Source: Hirsutella rhossiliensis (lineage: Eukaryota; Ascomycota; Sordariomycetes; Hypocreales; Ophiocordycipitaceae). From it: 64,000 bases of DNA. Below are positions 32,044 to 43,432 of the stretch, in pieces. Each line of letters opens with the position of its first letter. Position 1 is the first letter of the stretch. Location of the stretch: positions 682,001-746,000 of the forward strand of contig NW_025408680.1 of NCBI RefSeq assembly GCF_020360975.1, read 5' to 3'. The notes under the pieces were generated by a model. It worked only from the letters and a program-made list of their open reading frames with translations. It did not search any database and had not been told where the DNA came from. The position numbers and the translations under genes were made by a program.

Positions 32044-33258
32044 CCGGAACTGGCTTCAGGTCGTATTTGCTATGATTCAAAGCACCAGACGGCCAGTCGT
32101 CTTGGCGATGAAGTCGCCACCCATACATAGGCGCTCAGGGGTTGAGCAAGTCAGGCCCCTTGATACCAGATCCTGGAGTCGGCATGCATAATACGCCCCC
32201 AGAGCCCCTTCGCTGCACAGGGCAACCGCAGTATCATACCCTGTTCCGCTGCCCCCAGAATCTTCAGTACATGTACTTGGCTCGGCCTTCAAACATGAGG
32301 AGTGCCCTGGTGCAAGGCCACGACTGAATGGGGCCGTCACTTGACTCGACAGCGCCCGATTTCTGCACTAAACGCCAAATCAAGGACATCCAAACAGACC
32401 TTTTGATACAGATACCCGCGAGTTCGACCGGGAACGCCTCGGTCATGTAAATGCATGTAATGAGCTGAGGCAGTTCGCTGCTGTTGCAAGCCGTACCTCG
32501 AGGTTGGGGAGGGCATCTTTGCGCAGGACCCGAGGGCGGTCGGACATAATATCTAGTAGATGGCACAGCGGACATGATGAAAGTAATTGGTACACTAGAA
32601 TCATAGTGTGTATCCTCAGCTGAGGCCATGACATGAATGGAGATGTCCATTCTAACAACTCACTCGGCGTTCAGCCATATACAAATTAACTGTTGCAGTT
32701 TGCGGTCCTTCAATTCGTACATACTCCATGAGACGCTCCCGCCTGAGCAGTTGAGCAGATGCGATCGATGCTACCAGAGATTGCCTTTTCCCAGACATCT
32801 TGATAATCGTCCACTCCCAGACGCTCCATGCGAACTTGGAAGCTTGATTGACTCGATTAAGCTGAACCATGGAGACTGAGATAATGCAGCAATCGAACAT
32901 GATTGGCTGTGATGAACATCCATGAGCCCCTTTTCTATAGCCTGCTGAGCTATATCTCTGCCGCTGCATTGCCAATATTGGCAAAGATTTGTGGCGAGGG
33001 ATGTCCGGCTCTCTGACCGTGGGTGGGTGCAGCCGATAACACGAGCAGTGAAGCCCCGGCTCGACTGCCTTGTTCGCTTTTTGGTGTGAAAGGAGCTCTA
33101 CATTGGAGACAGCGAGCATGGCTGCGGAGTATATGATGAACGGGGCTCATATTCACGGGGGATACATGTATTCGCGGATCGTCAAGTCGAATACACGTAT
33201 GCAAGCACAAATGAAGTTCGGATGCTTTTATTAGGGCATTATTCGTGTCCGTTATCGA
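32044..33258. other. intergenic region between convergent genes
   Basis: 1.2 kb between the 3' ends of the GPCR gene and a - strand gene. No coding or repeat signal is seen apart from short palindromes such as ATGCATGTAA near 32450. Confidence 0.6.
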
Positions 33259-34212
33259 TCAGCTCGCTTCATCCCGCGGGCTCACCGGCACCAGCACCAT
33301 CCAGAGCGAGCCGGCAGCCAAGGTCAATATGGCAGCCTCTTCGACCTGCAAGGGCGATATGTGCACTTGCAGAGCCTGTAGCTGACCAGCCGCACTGTCC
33401 TTCTTGGCCCCGCGAGCCAGGTCCAGGAGCGTGTGGACAGAAAGGCCAAGAGATCGAGCGAGGGCGGCCGAGTCGACCAGCTGGGCTTGGAGACCGCGAG
33501 CGTTCAGCCACTCCTTGTTAGCCACCGCCGCGTAGGCGGATGCGCGCTCGAGCGGAGTCTGCGGCCTTGTTGAGAGGGCACCGAGGGCTGATCCCGGGAG
33601 CTGCAGAGCCGTGCCCGCCGCGCCCACAGCCGTGGCCACGGGGATGGAGACGACGCCCTCGATGAGCCCGAAAGCGGCGCCGATGAAGTTGCCGCGGCGG
33701 GCATCGTTGGCGATGCCCTTGCCGACAGACTTGGCGTGGGTCATGACGCCCTTGCCAAACGCCTTGGGCCCCTGGCTCAAGTGTTGGGCCACTTCGCCAG
33801 CGTGGCTGATGGCACGGTCCGAGACCTTTGCCGTGAGAAAGCCCGACATGGTCTCGAGGAAAGAGCGCCAGCCGTCTTCGGTGATGCCGTAGCGGAGGAG
33901 GGCGACGGGGTAGGCCTGGACAAAGGGGGCGACCGGGTCCGGCACGGCCTGGGGGATGGCAATGACCCGGTCGCCGTCGGCGGATGAGCTCGAGCCGCCC
34001 CGGGCCTCGTACGCCGGCAGCTCGGCATTGGACGGGAAGTTGAAGGGGTCCGAAAGCGTCGGGGCTTCGGCGGCGGTCGAAGCCACTTCCTCGTAGGCCG
34101 GGGCCGGGTCGGCCGGCTCGGGACTCGACGGACCCGCTTCGGAAGCAGCCTGCTCGGCCTTGCCGGCTAGGATAGAGCCCTGCTGCGGGGCATTGTTGTT
34201 GTCTTTGGCCAT
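33259..34212 (-). CDS. conserved fungal protein of unknown function
   Basis: A single exon encodes 317 residues. The start at 34212 (MAKDNNNAPQQG) is preferred; an in-frame ATG at 34254 would add 14 residues. The first 90 residues are polar with PAYE-type repeats (PAPAYEEV, ELPAYEARG), reminiscent of short PY-like docking motifs. From residue 95 a compact region follows: VPDPVAPFVQAYPVALLRYG, ITEDGWRSFLETMSGFLTAK, then long amphipathic helices with Gly/Ala patches (GAAFGLIEGVVSIPVATAVG). These may touch membranes but are too short and polar for a clear span. The C-terminus is hydrophobic (ILTLAAGSLWMVLVPVSP). I have seen this architecture in hypothetical proteins of Sordariomycetes but know no function. 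The gene is convergent with the GPCR gene. Confidence 0.75.
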   Translation of the reverse strand: MAKDNNNAPQQGSILAGKAEQAASEAGPSSPEPADPAPAYEEVASTAAEAPTLSDPFNFPSNAELPAYEARGGSSSSADGDRVIAIPQAVPDPVAPFVQAYPVALLRYGITEDGWRSFLETMSGFLTAKVSDRAISHAGEVAQHLSQGPKAFGKGVMTHAKSVGKGIANDARRGNFIGAAFGLIEGVVSIPVATAVGAAGTALQLPGSALGALSTRPQTPLERASAYAAVANKEWLNARGLQAQLVDSAALARSLGLSVHTLLDLARGAKKDSAAGQLQALQVHISPLQVEEAAILTLAAGSLWMVLVPVSPRDEAS

Positions 34213-37200
34213 GGTTGAGGCGAGACAGACAAAAAGGGCCGTCGTATCGGGCAAGGAGGGCCGCTGGTCCCAGACTCGGATGTCAAAAGCACAAATGTCT
34301 CACGTTACATAACGAGAGGCGGCCGCATACTCCGTACACTGTGGCTTCAATGCCGAGTGGGAGGATCGGACAAACCCCGGCCTGCTGGTGATTCGACAGG
34401 AAGACCCCCAGCCGGCCTTTGGCTCTCATCTCGTATTTTTTTCCTGCTCTTCCCCCTTGGCCCTTCTACCGTTTGCCGTGAAACGGTAACTTACGCCGTT
34501 GCCGACTCACTAGATTAAACCGTCTTTCCTTCACCGAGCCCGACACACTCGAAAGACCCAGCCCGGCTTTTTGTACCAAACGTCTGGCGACTTCGATACG
34601 CCACAGCCAGCGATGATGGCTTAATTGAACGAGTCAGAATCACAACGATGACGACGACCTAATTAATGAGCCTAGGCTCGTAGGACAAGTACATTAATTC
34701 GGGCTCGTCATCCATCTCTCAGCCCCAATCCATCGGCCCATTGTCTTGTGCCAGGTCGTAGTCACTGTGAGATGCGGTACACAAAGCCGGAAAATGTCCT
34801 CCCACCTACAGCCACCGTCTTATCCGACAACGGCGTCGGTTTTCCTACATACGGTAGCTCAAGGTTGTCGATTAAAGGCATGTAGAGAGTGACTTCAGAC
34901 CTGGTATCAATATTGATGGCGGCTCAGCTGACTGGGGGTGTCTACGACATTTCAATGTTGTCTAGTGGTTTTCCCTATTGGCGGCATCCCGGTAATATCC
35001 TATGGCTGGGAGCTTGGTAGATGCTGCTTACCCAAGTGGAACAAGGTCAGAAAGTGTCGTGGGAGTTTCCGAGCACTCACCAATGCTCGGTCTGTCCCGG
35101 ATAGCTGCTCACATTTCAATTCACATCAGATTATCCTCGCACAGCGATGGAATTGATGTTATGGCGTTCCGACGCAGTCTCGATTTGCAACTCAGAGGGA
35201 AAGAAAATCAGGACAGTTCAAAACAAGCCCATGAGCAGCTGGACTTTCACGGCAGACCGTGCCATTGCTTAATTACCCACACCATTGGGTGCTAGGTAAT
35301 GTTAACGATTACGCTATATCGCATCACCATACCGAAGTTAGACCCGGTAGTTCCTTTCGAGCATCAAATATTTTTAACCAGGCCTCTTCTCCTACATATC
35401 ACCCATCACCCGCGTCCAAAGAAGCCCATATCCCTTGACCAACCGACTTCACGGCATGGACAGGTGGCCGAAAAGAACCTCGTACCGGGATTGCCCGCGT
35501 CACCTTCCGCCGTATAAGAGCATTTAGCGAGCCACTGGCTGTCTTGGAGGCTGGAAAGAGCCACGTTTACCAACCGAAATGCTAGCAAATCGTGGAGCGA
35601 GCAAAGGTTTTTTTAGTGTGATGACCCTGCAGAGGAGTGTGAGCAGGTTCCTCAGTGAGTCAAAGAAGCTGCGGGACCGCGAACAAAATTGAGCAACTTG
35701 ATTGACGGCACGCTGCTCCACGTCGCAACGGTTCTCATCTGTAGGGACGGAGCCACCAGTATGTATCGCTGCACTGCCTCTAAGATGTTGAAACGCTTTA
35801 GGCTCGAGAAGAGGTTAAGTCTCTCAGAAACCAGGAACATCTGGGTGCCAGAGAGATATTGCGGATCTCCAAGGCTCGTTGGGGCAGATTTCTAATGGAA
35901 AGGCCAGGGTTGAACTGCTTTATAGTCCCAATCCAGCTGCAGTGGTGCCACACTGAAATCGATTCTTGCACTCTGTCTCGTCTACCCGCATTGCCTACTT
36001 CCGCTACCAACCGTCTATCCTCCTTCTACTCTAAATCCCTAGGTTTTTTTACATCAAGGAAGGTACGCCTTTAGACGAGGACGGGAAGCGAGACGTCTTG
36101 GGCCAGCCCTTGAACCAGTCTTCCTGCCAAGTGCCACCTGTGCTCGGCATTCTCCCTGTGTCGTATAACCTGTCGAAATTCTTTACGAGATAATGCCGTA
36201 TCTGACAGCGCATGGTAAGTCAAGGGGAGCAAGAGTGACTTACGCGCTAGAAAGATGATTTCCTCTTGGTTGAGAAAGTTCATATAACAGTTGCCCGAGA
36301 TGTTCATGTTAGAGAAGAACTTTATCCCTACTACCTGCTCCCTGAGGTGCGAAAGACTTTTGCTTTCAATTTCCCCCCCCAATGTTGCGCAAAAGCTCCC
36401 CACAAGCTTCCAGGATGCACGAAAACAAAATTTCGTTTAGTCTCTTCTATGCATTACTTCTTGGTGCGCCCTTGGAGACCGAGCTCGGCTCCACTGGTCC
36501 TTCTACTGACGACCGTGTGGCTACCAAGACGCCTTTAGGCCCTTAGAAGATACTGCATAGATCTTGATGTTATTTTTACCCTTAACCACGCACACTTGGA
36601 CTCTATTCACATTTGGAAGCTCAGCAGCGATCAAGGTCATGAGTGCAGAATGTTTTATCAAAGATACCATCCCCATGGTCTTGCTACTGGACTTGGTCAC
36701 CGAATCTTTCCAGGTGGTTATAGAGGTAAAAGCCATGTATACCCCCCTTGTAGACTATAGGGGCATATCAGAATGAAAGCCCTATACGAATAGAGACAAT
36801 CTCTTTCCGCCGAAACGAAAATATGTGCCGTGCGGAAAGAACAAGCACGTTGACCACTACACATCGACATGGAGCCGGAACAATTGCTGAAGGGGCTTCG
36901 ATGGGCTTTGACAACGATGCTTTGCTCCTATAAGGTGACAGTTTGTAAACAGTCACCTATGTTCCGAGCCAACAGAGGCAAGAATACAATATATGTGTGG
37001 ACGCACAATGTCTCGATATCCCGACTTGAACTTCGAACTCCAAGGAACAGGTAAAACCCAAATTAACGAGTATCAAGTTTCCGAAATCATGGACTCATGT
37101 CGTGCTCCTCAGACCGTTCAAATGATGGGACGCTGCGCCATATGTACGCGAATGCAGTCGAATCGCTCTCAGTATACTTCAAGGTGATGCCAAGGTCTGT

Positions 37201-37245
37201 GTCGGTATATGTTCAAATTCGAAGAGCGGCCGTGAAATCCTCCGT
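34213..37245. other. intergenic region of 3 kb, lower GC, with a possible gene relic
   Basis: Visibly more AT-rich than the coding parts. One TACTCCGTA motif lies at 34329-34337. A possible decayed reading frame lies on the - strand at 36071-36736 (separate entry). I see no intact gene. Confidence 0.5.
36071..36736 (-). pseudogene. possible decayed gene fragment of unknown type
   Basis: Two neighbouring - strand frames have protein-like composition in otherwise AT-rich DNA. One is 36736-36521 (LIAAELPNVNRVQVCVVKGK). The other is 36403-36071 (REQVVGIKFFSNMNISGNCY followed by MNFLNQEEIIFLA). The second is followed by GTAAGT and, 70 nt later, TTCGACAG, a plausible intron. Upstream of it a run of eight G (36373-36380 on the + strand as C) separates two frames (ILEACGELLRNIGG in one, EIESKSLSHLREQ in the other), as a one-base slip in the run would do. 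I cannot name the family. It could also be chance. Confidence 0.25.
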
Positions 37246-37957
37246 CTAATCATCCAGCCCAGGACAGTCCTCCGATATTATGTCGACGATTTCATCGTAA
37301 GGGTATGGATCGATCCATATTAGGTCGAAGGCGTACTTGGGGTACTTTTTCACGTGTCTGGCTCCTAACGCCTTTGCAATCTTCTTGATTCGCTTGTGCT
37401 CCCAACTGATATGGAAAGTTTTATGTCAGGTATCCAGACTTGGAACTCGCTCGTGGCCGTGGCCACTGCCGGTGCGGTGGCTTACCAGATGAGAATGTTG
37501 CCCTTGCCTTCGTAGTTCTCAACAGCGTCTCGGACGCAGTCAATGTCCTTCTTCCCACAAGATGTGTCTATTTCCAGGCCGAGGTCGCTGGCCAGAGGCG
37601 CCACCGTATCAAATGGACGTTGTCTGAAGCCACCTATCCGCGACGCGGGGAGAAAACATCAGCGGCAGGCAGGCAGATGAGACGAGCAAGTCACGACCTG
37701 GGACTTGGCGGGCCGCGTCGACATGGGAGCATTAGGGACTGACTTTTCTTGGGTGTCTCCGCCATGATGTAGCCTATGTCAAAGTTGGAATTGTCGCCGA
37801 AGACCGACCGAATGCATTGAGCACGCTTCTTGCCCTTGGGGCTCAGAGTAGGGTTATCGTGGCTTGGGGGCTTCTCGCCGTGGCGGATGAAGAAGACGGT
37901 AGGTTTGGCGGCTGCAAGAGCTACGCCGGTCAATAAAAGAAAGGATAGCAGCTTCAT
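37246..37957 (-). CDS. small secreted histidine-phosphatase (phosphoglycerate-mutase-like) family protein
   Basis: Exons 37957-37744, 37633-37486 and 37405-37246 (introns of 110 and 80 nt, phases 1 and 2) encode 173 residues. MKLLSFLLLTGVALAAA is a signal peptide. It runs directly into KPTVFFIRHGEKP, where RHG with His 26 is the phosphorylated active-site motif of the histidine phosphatase superfamily. LSPKGKKRAQCIRSVFG matches the conserved L(S/T)xxGxxRA block. GNILICWEHKRIKKIAKALG, formed across intron 2, supplies the second conserved His (WEH). The protein is shorter than typical 200-500-residue family members and ends soon after DLIWIDPYPYDEIVDIISED. I know similar small secreted members only as uncharacterised fungal proteins. 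The substrate is unknown. Confidence 0.85.
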
Positions 37958-40490
37958 GTCGAGATGCGGGTGTTTAGGTGATGGAGCAGACGTCTTCGGT
38001 GGATATTATCCTTGGTTGTCGATAGCTTCCATCCGAAAATCCTACAAGTCCAAATAATTTTGCCTTAGCCCTTTAATGGCATTATTCCAAGAGCACGAAT
38101 AGGGCCGATGGAAGAATGGCAGTGGGAAAGCAGTGCTGTTCTGGCGCCTCAGGTTGTTCGACGAAGAACAGCCCAGAATTCGACGGCGAATCGGCCTGCT
38201 TAAGTTCGACATCTCGTCCCACAAACCATCAAGCCCCCCTGCGTCATTCTGGCCATCCGGACGCGCCAACCGCCTGGGGTGCGAAACATGGCCTATGGAA
38301 GAGCTTGGTCACACGGGGTTGATAGTGCACAACGCTGACGATGTTTTGAACCATTCGCCACTAACAGCGGTGGCTGCAGCATCCAATGCCGTAGCGAGGG
38401 ACGACATGGGCTCGAATCCTGGCCACCGATTCGCTGCAGTGAGCTCTCGAGCGGTCACGGGTCTCTTTACAAAAGCAAGGAACCACTTGCAGAACTTTGT
38501 GCTTGGCTGGAGGGATCAAGACGGCGCTCCGCATCAGAACCACCGGCCGTCACAACTATTTTTAACCTTGGATATCCGACACTTTGGGTAGGTGAATGGG
38601 GATCAACAGTGCCGGGATTCGGTCATGTTGCAGAAATACGCCCCTTTTAACCGGCAAGCCCGTTGGACGGTTCATCGGATGTCCGTCAAGGGGGCGTAGA
38701 AGGATAGATAAGCGGCTAAGCGGACCAGCGAATCATCCGCCACCGCTGACTTTGGGAAGCCGTGCTTTTCTGAGCACGTTTCTTTGGCAAGACTCCGAGT
38801 GGTCCGTTAGATTGGATGTACTGCGGGCACGAGGCCCTCAGCCTTAGAGCAGGCAGGGTATGATACCAGTCTAGGCATGTCCCTGGACATCCCCCCAGCC
38901 CCGGAAGTCGAAGATGTCGTAAATACGGTACAACAAAATTCGTGGATTTTTTTATTACTCGGCCGACAGGTGTCCTGAGAGGCGGCCGACCTTGCTTCGG
39001 ATGTGCGACCCGACGGATACATAGCCATGTTCAACTCCATCTCTCAAGGTCCTCAGCGCCTGTTGTGTCACCGCTGCTTTCCCCTCCCTTGCGTACCGCG
39101 TCAAAAGGCGGTTTGGTTGCCTGGAATGGGCACCCATTTTCGGACCAACCGCACCGGTGAGACTAACTGCAGGCCCGCATCATGCGTGCATGGATCAACG
39201 GGACACGATTCTGGGCGACTACGGAGCGAAGCCAGAACAGATTGGAAGTATCAGAGTGCTCTCATAACTGCTCCTCCATCGCTGAGCTATGCACGTACAT
39301 TGCCTTGAACCGTCTTCCGTTGCTGTCCACGTCCAAATCTCCCGCCACGGGCTGTTTTGAGCATCTGCAGGCGAGTAGTTAGGATCGCTTCGGGTGCCGA
39401 TACCACCACACCATGATCTCACGCATTGATCACGTTGGAACAAGCGATAATAAGCACCTTCTTGTTATGGCCAACTCTGTTTGTGAAGTGCTTACAGACA
39501 GGCGGTAAACCCACATGCCCCTGGTCTCAGCATTATGTCTGCTGCTTACTGTGCTTGATCGGAGCGGGCGAGCCCAGGTATTTCCAGTGTTTTTGAGCAT
39601 TCCATTGACTTAATTCATCTTGGAGATCCGATGCAAGGCTTAGGATTGTGGGATCATGGCTGTCGCCCCTTCGTACTTTAAGCCAAAGGACACATCACAA
39701 TGTACATGATCGGGTGCTTCTCATGAGTAAATACAGCCTCGAAGGCCTGCCGGTTTCTCTTTGCCATTTTTTTCTCACATGGATCTGAGCCTACGTGACG
39801 CACATTGAGCCTGGATGTTGTCTTTTCATGGTCATTTTTTGTACGAGCCACATCATTGCGTCGTCATCATGTTCTAGACCGAGTCCGGTCTCTTAGAGAA
39901 ATCCCAACCAAGAAAATGTGTTCAGCGACCTCGGAAGCGTGACCAGGATACCATCGTACCTACACCTGCCTCCAAGTTTTGTGTTGTTACTTGGTGTTGC
40001 CGCAGCCAAGCCGGACCGTGAGCCGCCAAGGTCGGTGAATATTGGCGCAAACCGCGTATATACATACATACGTACGCCAGTCTTTGATCCAAGTAAACTC
40101 GCCCAATATCAGCTTGCATTATGGCAGGATAGGATGGATGTGTCGTCGAGATGAGCGTTCTGGACACAATCGCTTCGTCCAGACCGGCCGCTCAACTTCT
40201 ACCGAATTGCTGAAACCAGTCTCTGAAGCCGCTGCATTTGGCCTACATTGTAGCCATGTCTTGGTTGCGTCGCTCTAGCCGTGGTCGATGGAAGTTAATG
40301 GCTTTTCCTTGTCCGAGGAAGCGTTAGAGCTCAGGCCATCAAGAGATCCCGCGGCATCAAAGCGCAGAAATGCCTCGAACAAGCCCTTTCGTTCTGCATT
40401 GCAGGAGTTGAGGAGTCCTCGGGCTTGGCTTCCACCGGCAACTTGTCACGATCGTGCCACCTGGTAATGGAAGGTCAAACTAGAATCTGT
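37958..40490. other. intergenic region of 2.5 kb
   Basis: Lies between the histidine-phosphatase promoter and the 3' end of the ferric reductase. No convincing gene, repeat or RNA. Several short frames exist but none has conserved composition. Confidence 0.55.
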
Positions 40491-42440
40491 CTACCATTCC
40501 ATGCGATCATCACACACCAGGTCAACGTCAAACCTTTCTTGCCTCCGCCACACTTTAGATGGGGAATTGAGAGAAGCGACAATGTTCCGCAGGTCGGTAA
40601 TCATGCCTCCGGGGCCGCTAGCAAAGACCGTCGTCCGGCCCGATATCGTGGAATCGACGAAGTCGCCGAGCAGCTGGCGCAGGTCGGGGTGTCTATTGCT
40701 GCCGGTCCCGCCGATGCGATGAACGGACAGGTCGTCGTCGCATCCGCCGGCGTTATTCGAAGAAGAGTCCGTCGCGGCATCGGTCTTGGCAGCGGCGGTA
40801 GAGTCGCTGTCTCTCGTGGCAAAGAGTCGGATCCTCAAATTCAGCGCCGTCTGCGACCTTTGCAGCGAATCCATTTCCTCCCGCACCCAGTCCACGTTGT
40901 CCAAATGTCTCATGGCCCAAATCAGCTCGACCCTGCGATCCGGCATCGGTCGCTGTCGTGCCAATTGGAGCAGGACAGGGAGCACATAGGCGATTCCGGT
41001 GCCTCCGGCCACGCAAATGATGTTGTTGGCGTTGCTTCCGTGGCTCGGGGCCACTCTGGCCATAAGATCCTCTCCGTACGGACCCGTTAGAATTACCGAA
41101 GTCGTGGGATCGTACGACGAACTCTTGGTGGACTCATCCGTTGACTGCTTGCGGGCAGCAAGGCCTGCTAGGTTTCTAGTCTCTCCTGATTTCGCTCTGA
41201 CGATATAGGAATGCCGGACGCGCCCGTCCCGGAGAACTGGGACATTCAAGGGAGTGAACGGATGCGACTGCCAGATGCTGCACTCGGCGAAGCAAAGGTA
41301 GAAGTGCTGCCCGATGACCCAGGGATCTTGTTCGTTGTCCAAGTCAAGGCGGATGACATCGCCGTGCTGGTCGCCCGAGAATCGCGTCATGGTCGCCTGC
41401 GAGGAACTGAAGCTGGGCTTGAGGCCGTCAGAAGCCCAGGGATGGTATTGCAAGAGGGCGGTGCGGACGAAGCGAGCACCCCTGTCCAAGCCCCAGAGGA
41501 GAAGCGAGGGGATGAGGAAGCACTGGAGCTTTTCCCAGTGCGCCCAGCAGGCGCCGATGTAGACCATGGCCAGAACGTAATGGGCCTTGCGAAAGAACTC
41601 GTACCCGGTGCGGCGGATGGCCCACGGGGTGCTCAGGACAAACATGAGGGTGAGCAGGAGCATGGCCACGATGCCCCACACGATGTAGGGCTGTTTCACC
41701 CACTCGAGCGCAACGGTTGGCTGCGGCTGGTAGAGTCGAATTTGTATGATGCACCAGCCGACGGTGTGGAGCGCGCTCTGGACGAAGATGATGTAGCCGA
41801 GCCATCGGTGCAAGAAGCTGAAGGTCTGGTACGGCAGGCCGGTCAAGACGGACAAGAGGGACTCTCGGCTGCTCAAGAGGACGGAGAGGGGCGTCAGGGC
41901 GTAGGCCAAGACGCCGACCCGGTCGGACCAGGGGCCCAAGCTCGTTCTGGTGTTGAAGATACCGGGCTTGTTCTTGACCGGCGTAACCCACGTGTTGTAG
42001 ACAATGCCGGCGAAGCTCAGCACGAGCAGGTATCCGGCCAGGATGGCCAAAACGGAGACCTGGAGGCGCGTGGTGCGGCCAAAGAGAAAGTGGTTGGCGT
42101 CGGGGAGGAGGTAGCGCCGGCGGAGGGCGGCGAGAGTCGCGCGGATCTTGTGGAGTCCGCCCCGGGCCCGTCCGGATCCCGCCTGCAAGACCGGTCGGCC
42201 GAGATTCCTGAGGCAGGCCGATAGCAAGAGGATGGCGCCGAGTGTTGCCCACAAGATGCCGGTGTAGAGCATGCCGAGGTCGTGGGCGTTGTAGACGACG
42301 TCGAGATAGGCGCAGGATCCGGCATCGTTCTTGCAGGGAACTACGCGGTTGGGATAGCCCCAGTGCAGCTCGAAGGCATCTGCATCCGAGTGGTTCTGGA
42401 TGTGGCGGCTGTCGAGCCGGTTAATGGAGGTGGCGTCCAT
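40491..42440 (-). CDS. ferric/cupric reductase, transmembrane (FRE/NOX family)
   Basis: A single exon encodes 649 residues from the ATG at 42440. The open frame extends 36 codons upstream without an ATG. The extracellular N-terminus has FELHWGYPNRVVPCKNDAGS then CAYLDVVYNAHDLGMLYTGI, a pattern typical of filamentous-fungal metalloreductases. The ferric-reductase membrane domain carries paired heme histidines (FLHRWLGYIIFVQSALHTVG and FFRKAHYVLAMVYIGACWAH). The FAD-binding HPFTPLNVP is near residue 390. The NAD(P)H-binding segments are GPYGED, VAGGTGIAYVLPVLLQL near 473, and the C-terminal ASGPGGM. It would move electrons from cytosolic NADPH to surface Fe(III)/Cu(II). It is divergent from the Ctr copper transporter, 1 kb away, which fits a reduce-then-import pair. 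The Ser/Asp-rich loop near KTDAATDSSSNNAGG is not conserved in the family. Confidence 0.92.
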   Translation of the reverse strand: MDATSINRLDSRHIQNHSDADAFELHWGYPNRVVPCKNDAGSCAYLDVVYNAHDLGMLYTGILWATLGAILLLSACLRNLGRPVLQAGSGRARGGLHKIRATLAALRRRYLLPDANHFLFGRTTRLQVSVLAILAGYLLVLSFAGIVYNTWVTPVKNKPGIFNTRTSLGPWSDRVGVLAYALTPLSVLLSSRESLLSVLTGLPYQTFSFLHRWLGYIIFVQSALHTVGWCIIQIRLYQPQPTVALEWVKQPYIVWGIVAMLLLTLMFVLSTPWAIRRTGYEFFRKAHYVLAMVYIGACWAHWEKLQCFLIPSLLLWGLDRGARFVRTALLQYHPWASDGLKPSFSSSQATMTRFSGDQHGDVIRLDLDNEQDPWVIGQHFYLCFAECSIWQSHPFTPLNVPVLRDGRVRHSYIVRAKSGETRNLAGLAARKQSTDESTKSSSYDPTTSVILTGPYGEDLMARVAPSHGSNANNIICVAGGTGIAYVLPVLLQLARQRPMPDRRVELIWAMRHLDNVDWVREEMDSLQRSQTALNLRIRLFATRDSDSTAAAKTDAATDSSSNNAGGCDDDLSVHRIGGTGSNRHPDLRQLLGDFVDSTISGRTTVFASGPGGMITDLRNIVASLNSPSKVWRRQERFDVDLVCDDRMEW

Positions 42441-43432
42441 GTCGTCGAGCTGTGTCGGGTTTCGACGCAACAATTGATCAAGTCCAGCCACAAAGTCGAC
42501 AACGGCAGGATCCCGGCGATGGTTATCTGCTCGGGACAAGGGTATCAACGCATCGACATGAAAGGCAGAGCGGCGAGATCAAGGGAAAAGTAGAGAGCGA
42601 GAGCCATCAAGGTCGACGATGGATGGGACGCCACGAGACTGTCTCGCGCGAGCCGTCTGTTTCTTAATAAACGAGACGTTTCTCCAGCTCATCCCTTGGC
42701 GAAGGAAAACAAGGGGCAATGCAACTTCGCCTATTCGCTGTCGGCATGAAACACTTTGACGGCCAAGAGGGAAAAAGAGAAGGATAATCCAAGGCCCAAG
42801 AAGTTTCGTCCCATGAGGCACGAACGGCTCATGCCGGTACTCTAAAATGTGCGCGCGCCCAGGCGGCAGCCAATAAGCAGCATTGCAATGGGCCTCCCGT
42901 TTGCGGACAGACGGACATGCCGAGCAGGAATGAGCAAGTTTTGTGGAGTTCCCGTTGGCTGGAGAGACCTGGGCTTCCGTTTTCCTTCGTACTGAGTCGG
43001 TTTTCATTGCATCTTTCTCCAGCAGAGAGCGTCGACTCGGCTGGTTTCATGTTTGTTGGTCGAGGCTAGTTGAGAGAATGTTTCAAGCCCAGCTGTTTAA
43101 ACAAGCTCCCCCCAAAGACCTTTAGAGCCTGATCTCTTTTGAGCTCTTTTTGCTATTCAGCTCTGTCTCTCGCGTTGCCTTCCCGCTCTCCTTCTCGCTC
43201 AATTGCGCGCGAGGCATCGGGTGAAGAAGAGGCGAGGGCGCGCTGGATAACAGAGACAGACACACTCCCGTAAACTCATGACCGCCGATTGAGTCCGGGC
43301 CGACTGCGCAAAAGCCTCTCCATACTCGTCGTTTTCCTCCTCCTGATCCGTCTTGCTGCAATTGGCGCTCAAGAACATCGCCTCCGCGCTCCACGCACGC
43401 TCTCACGTCGTCGAAATCGACAAGTCGCCATC
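42441..43432. promoter_or_regulatory. shared divergent promoter region, ferric reductase / copper transporter
   Basis: 992 bp between two divergent start codons. Shared control of the two metal genes is inferred from arrangement. I looked for TGTGCTCA-type copper elements and HGATAR iron-repressor sites and found no exact, clustered match. The Ctr side has a CT-rich leader (43130-43400). Confidence 0.4.

Noticed and set aside
41211..42224. 337-codon open frame on the + strand opposite the ferric reductase
   Set aside because: No conserved features. The - strand encodes all expected heme, FAD and NADPH motifs.
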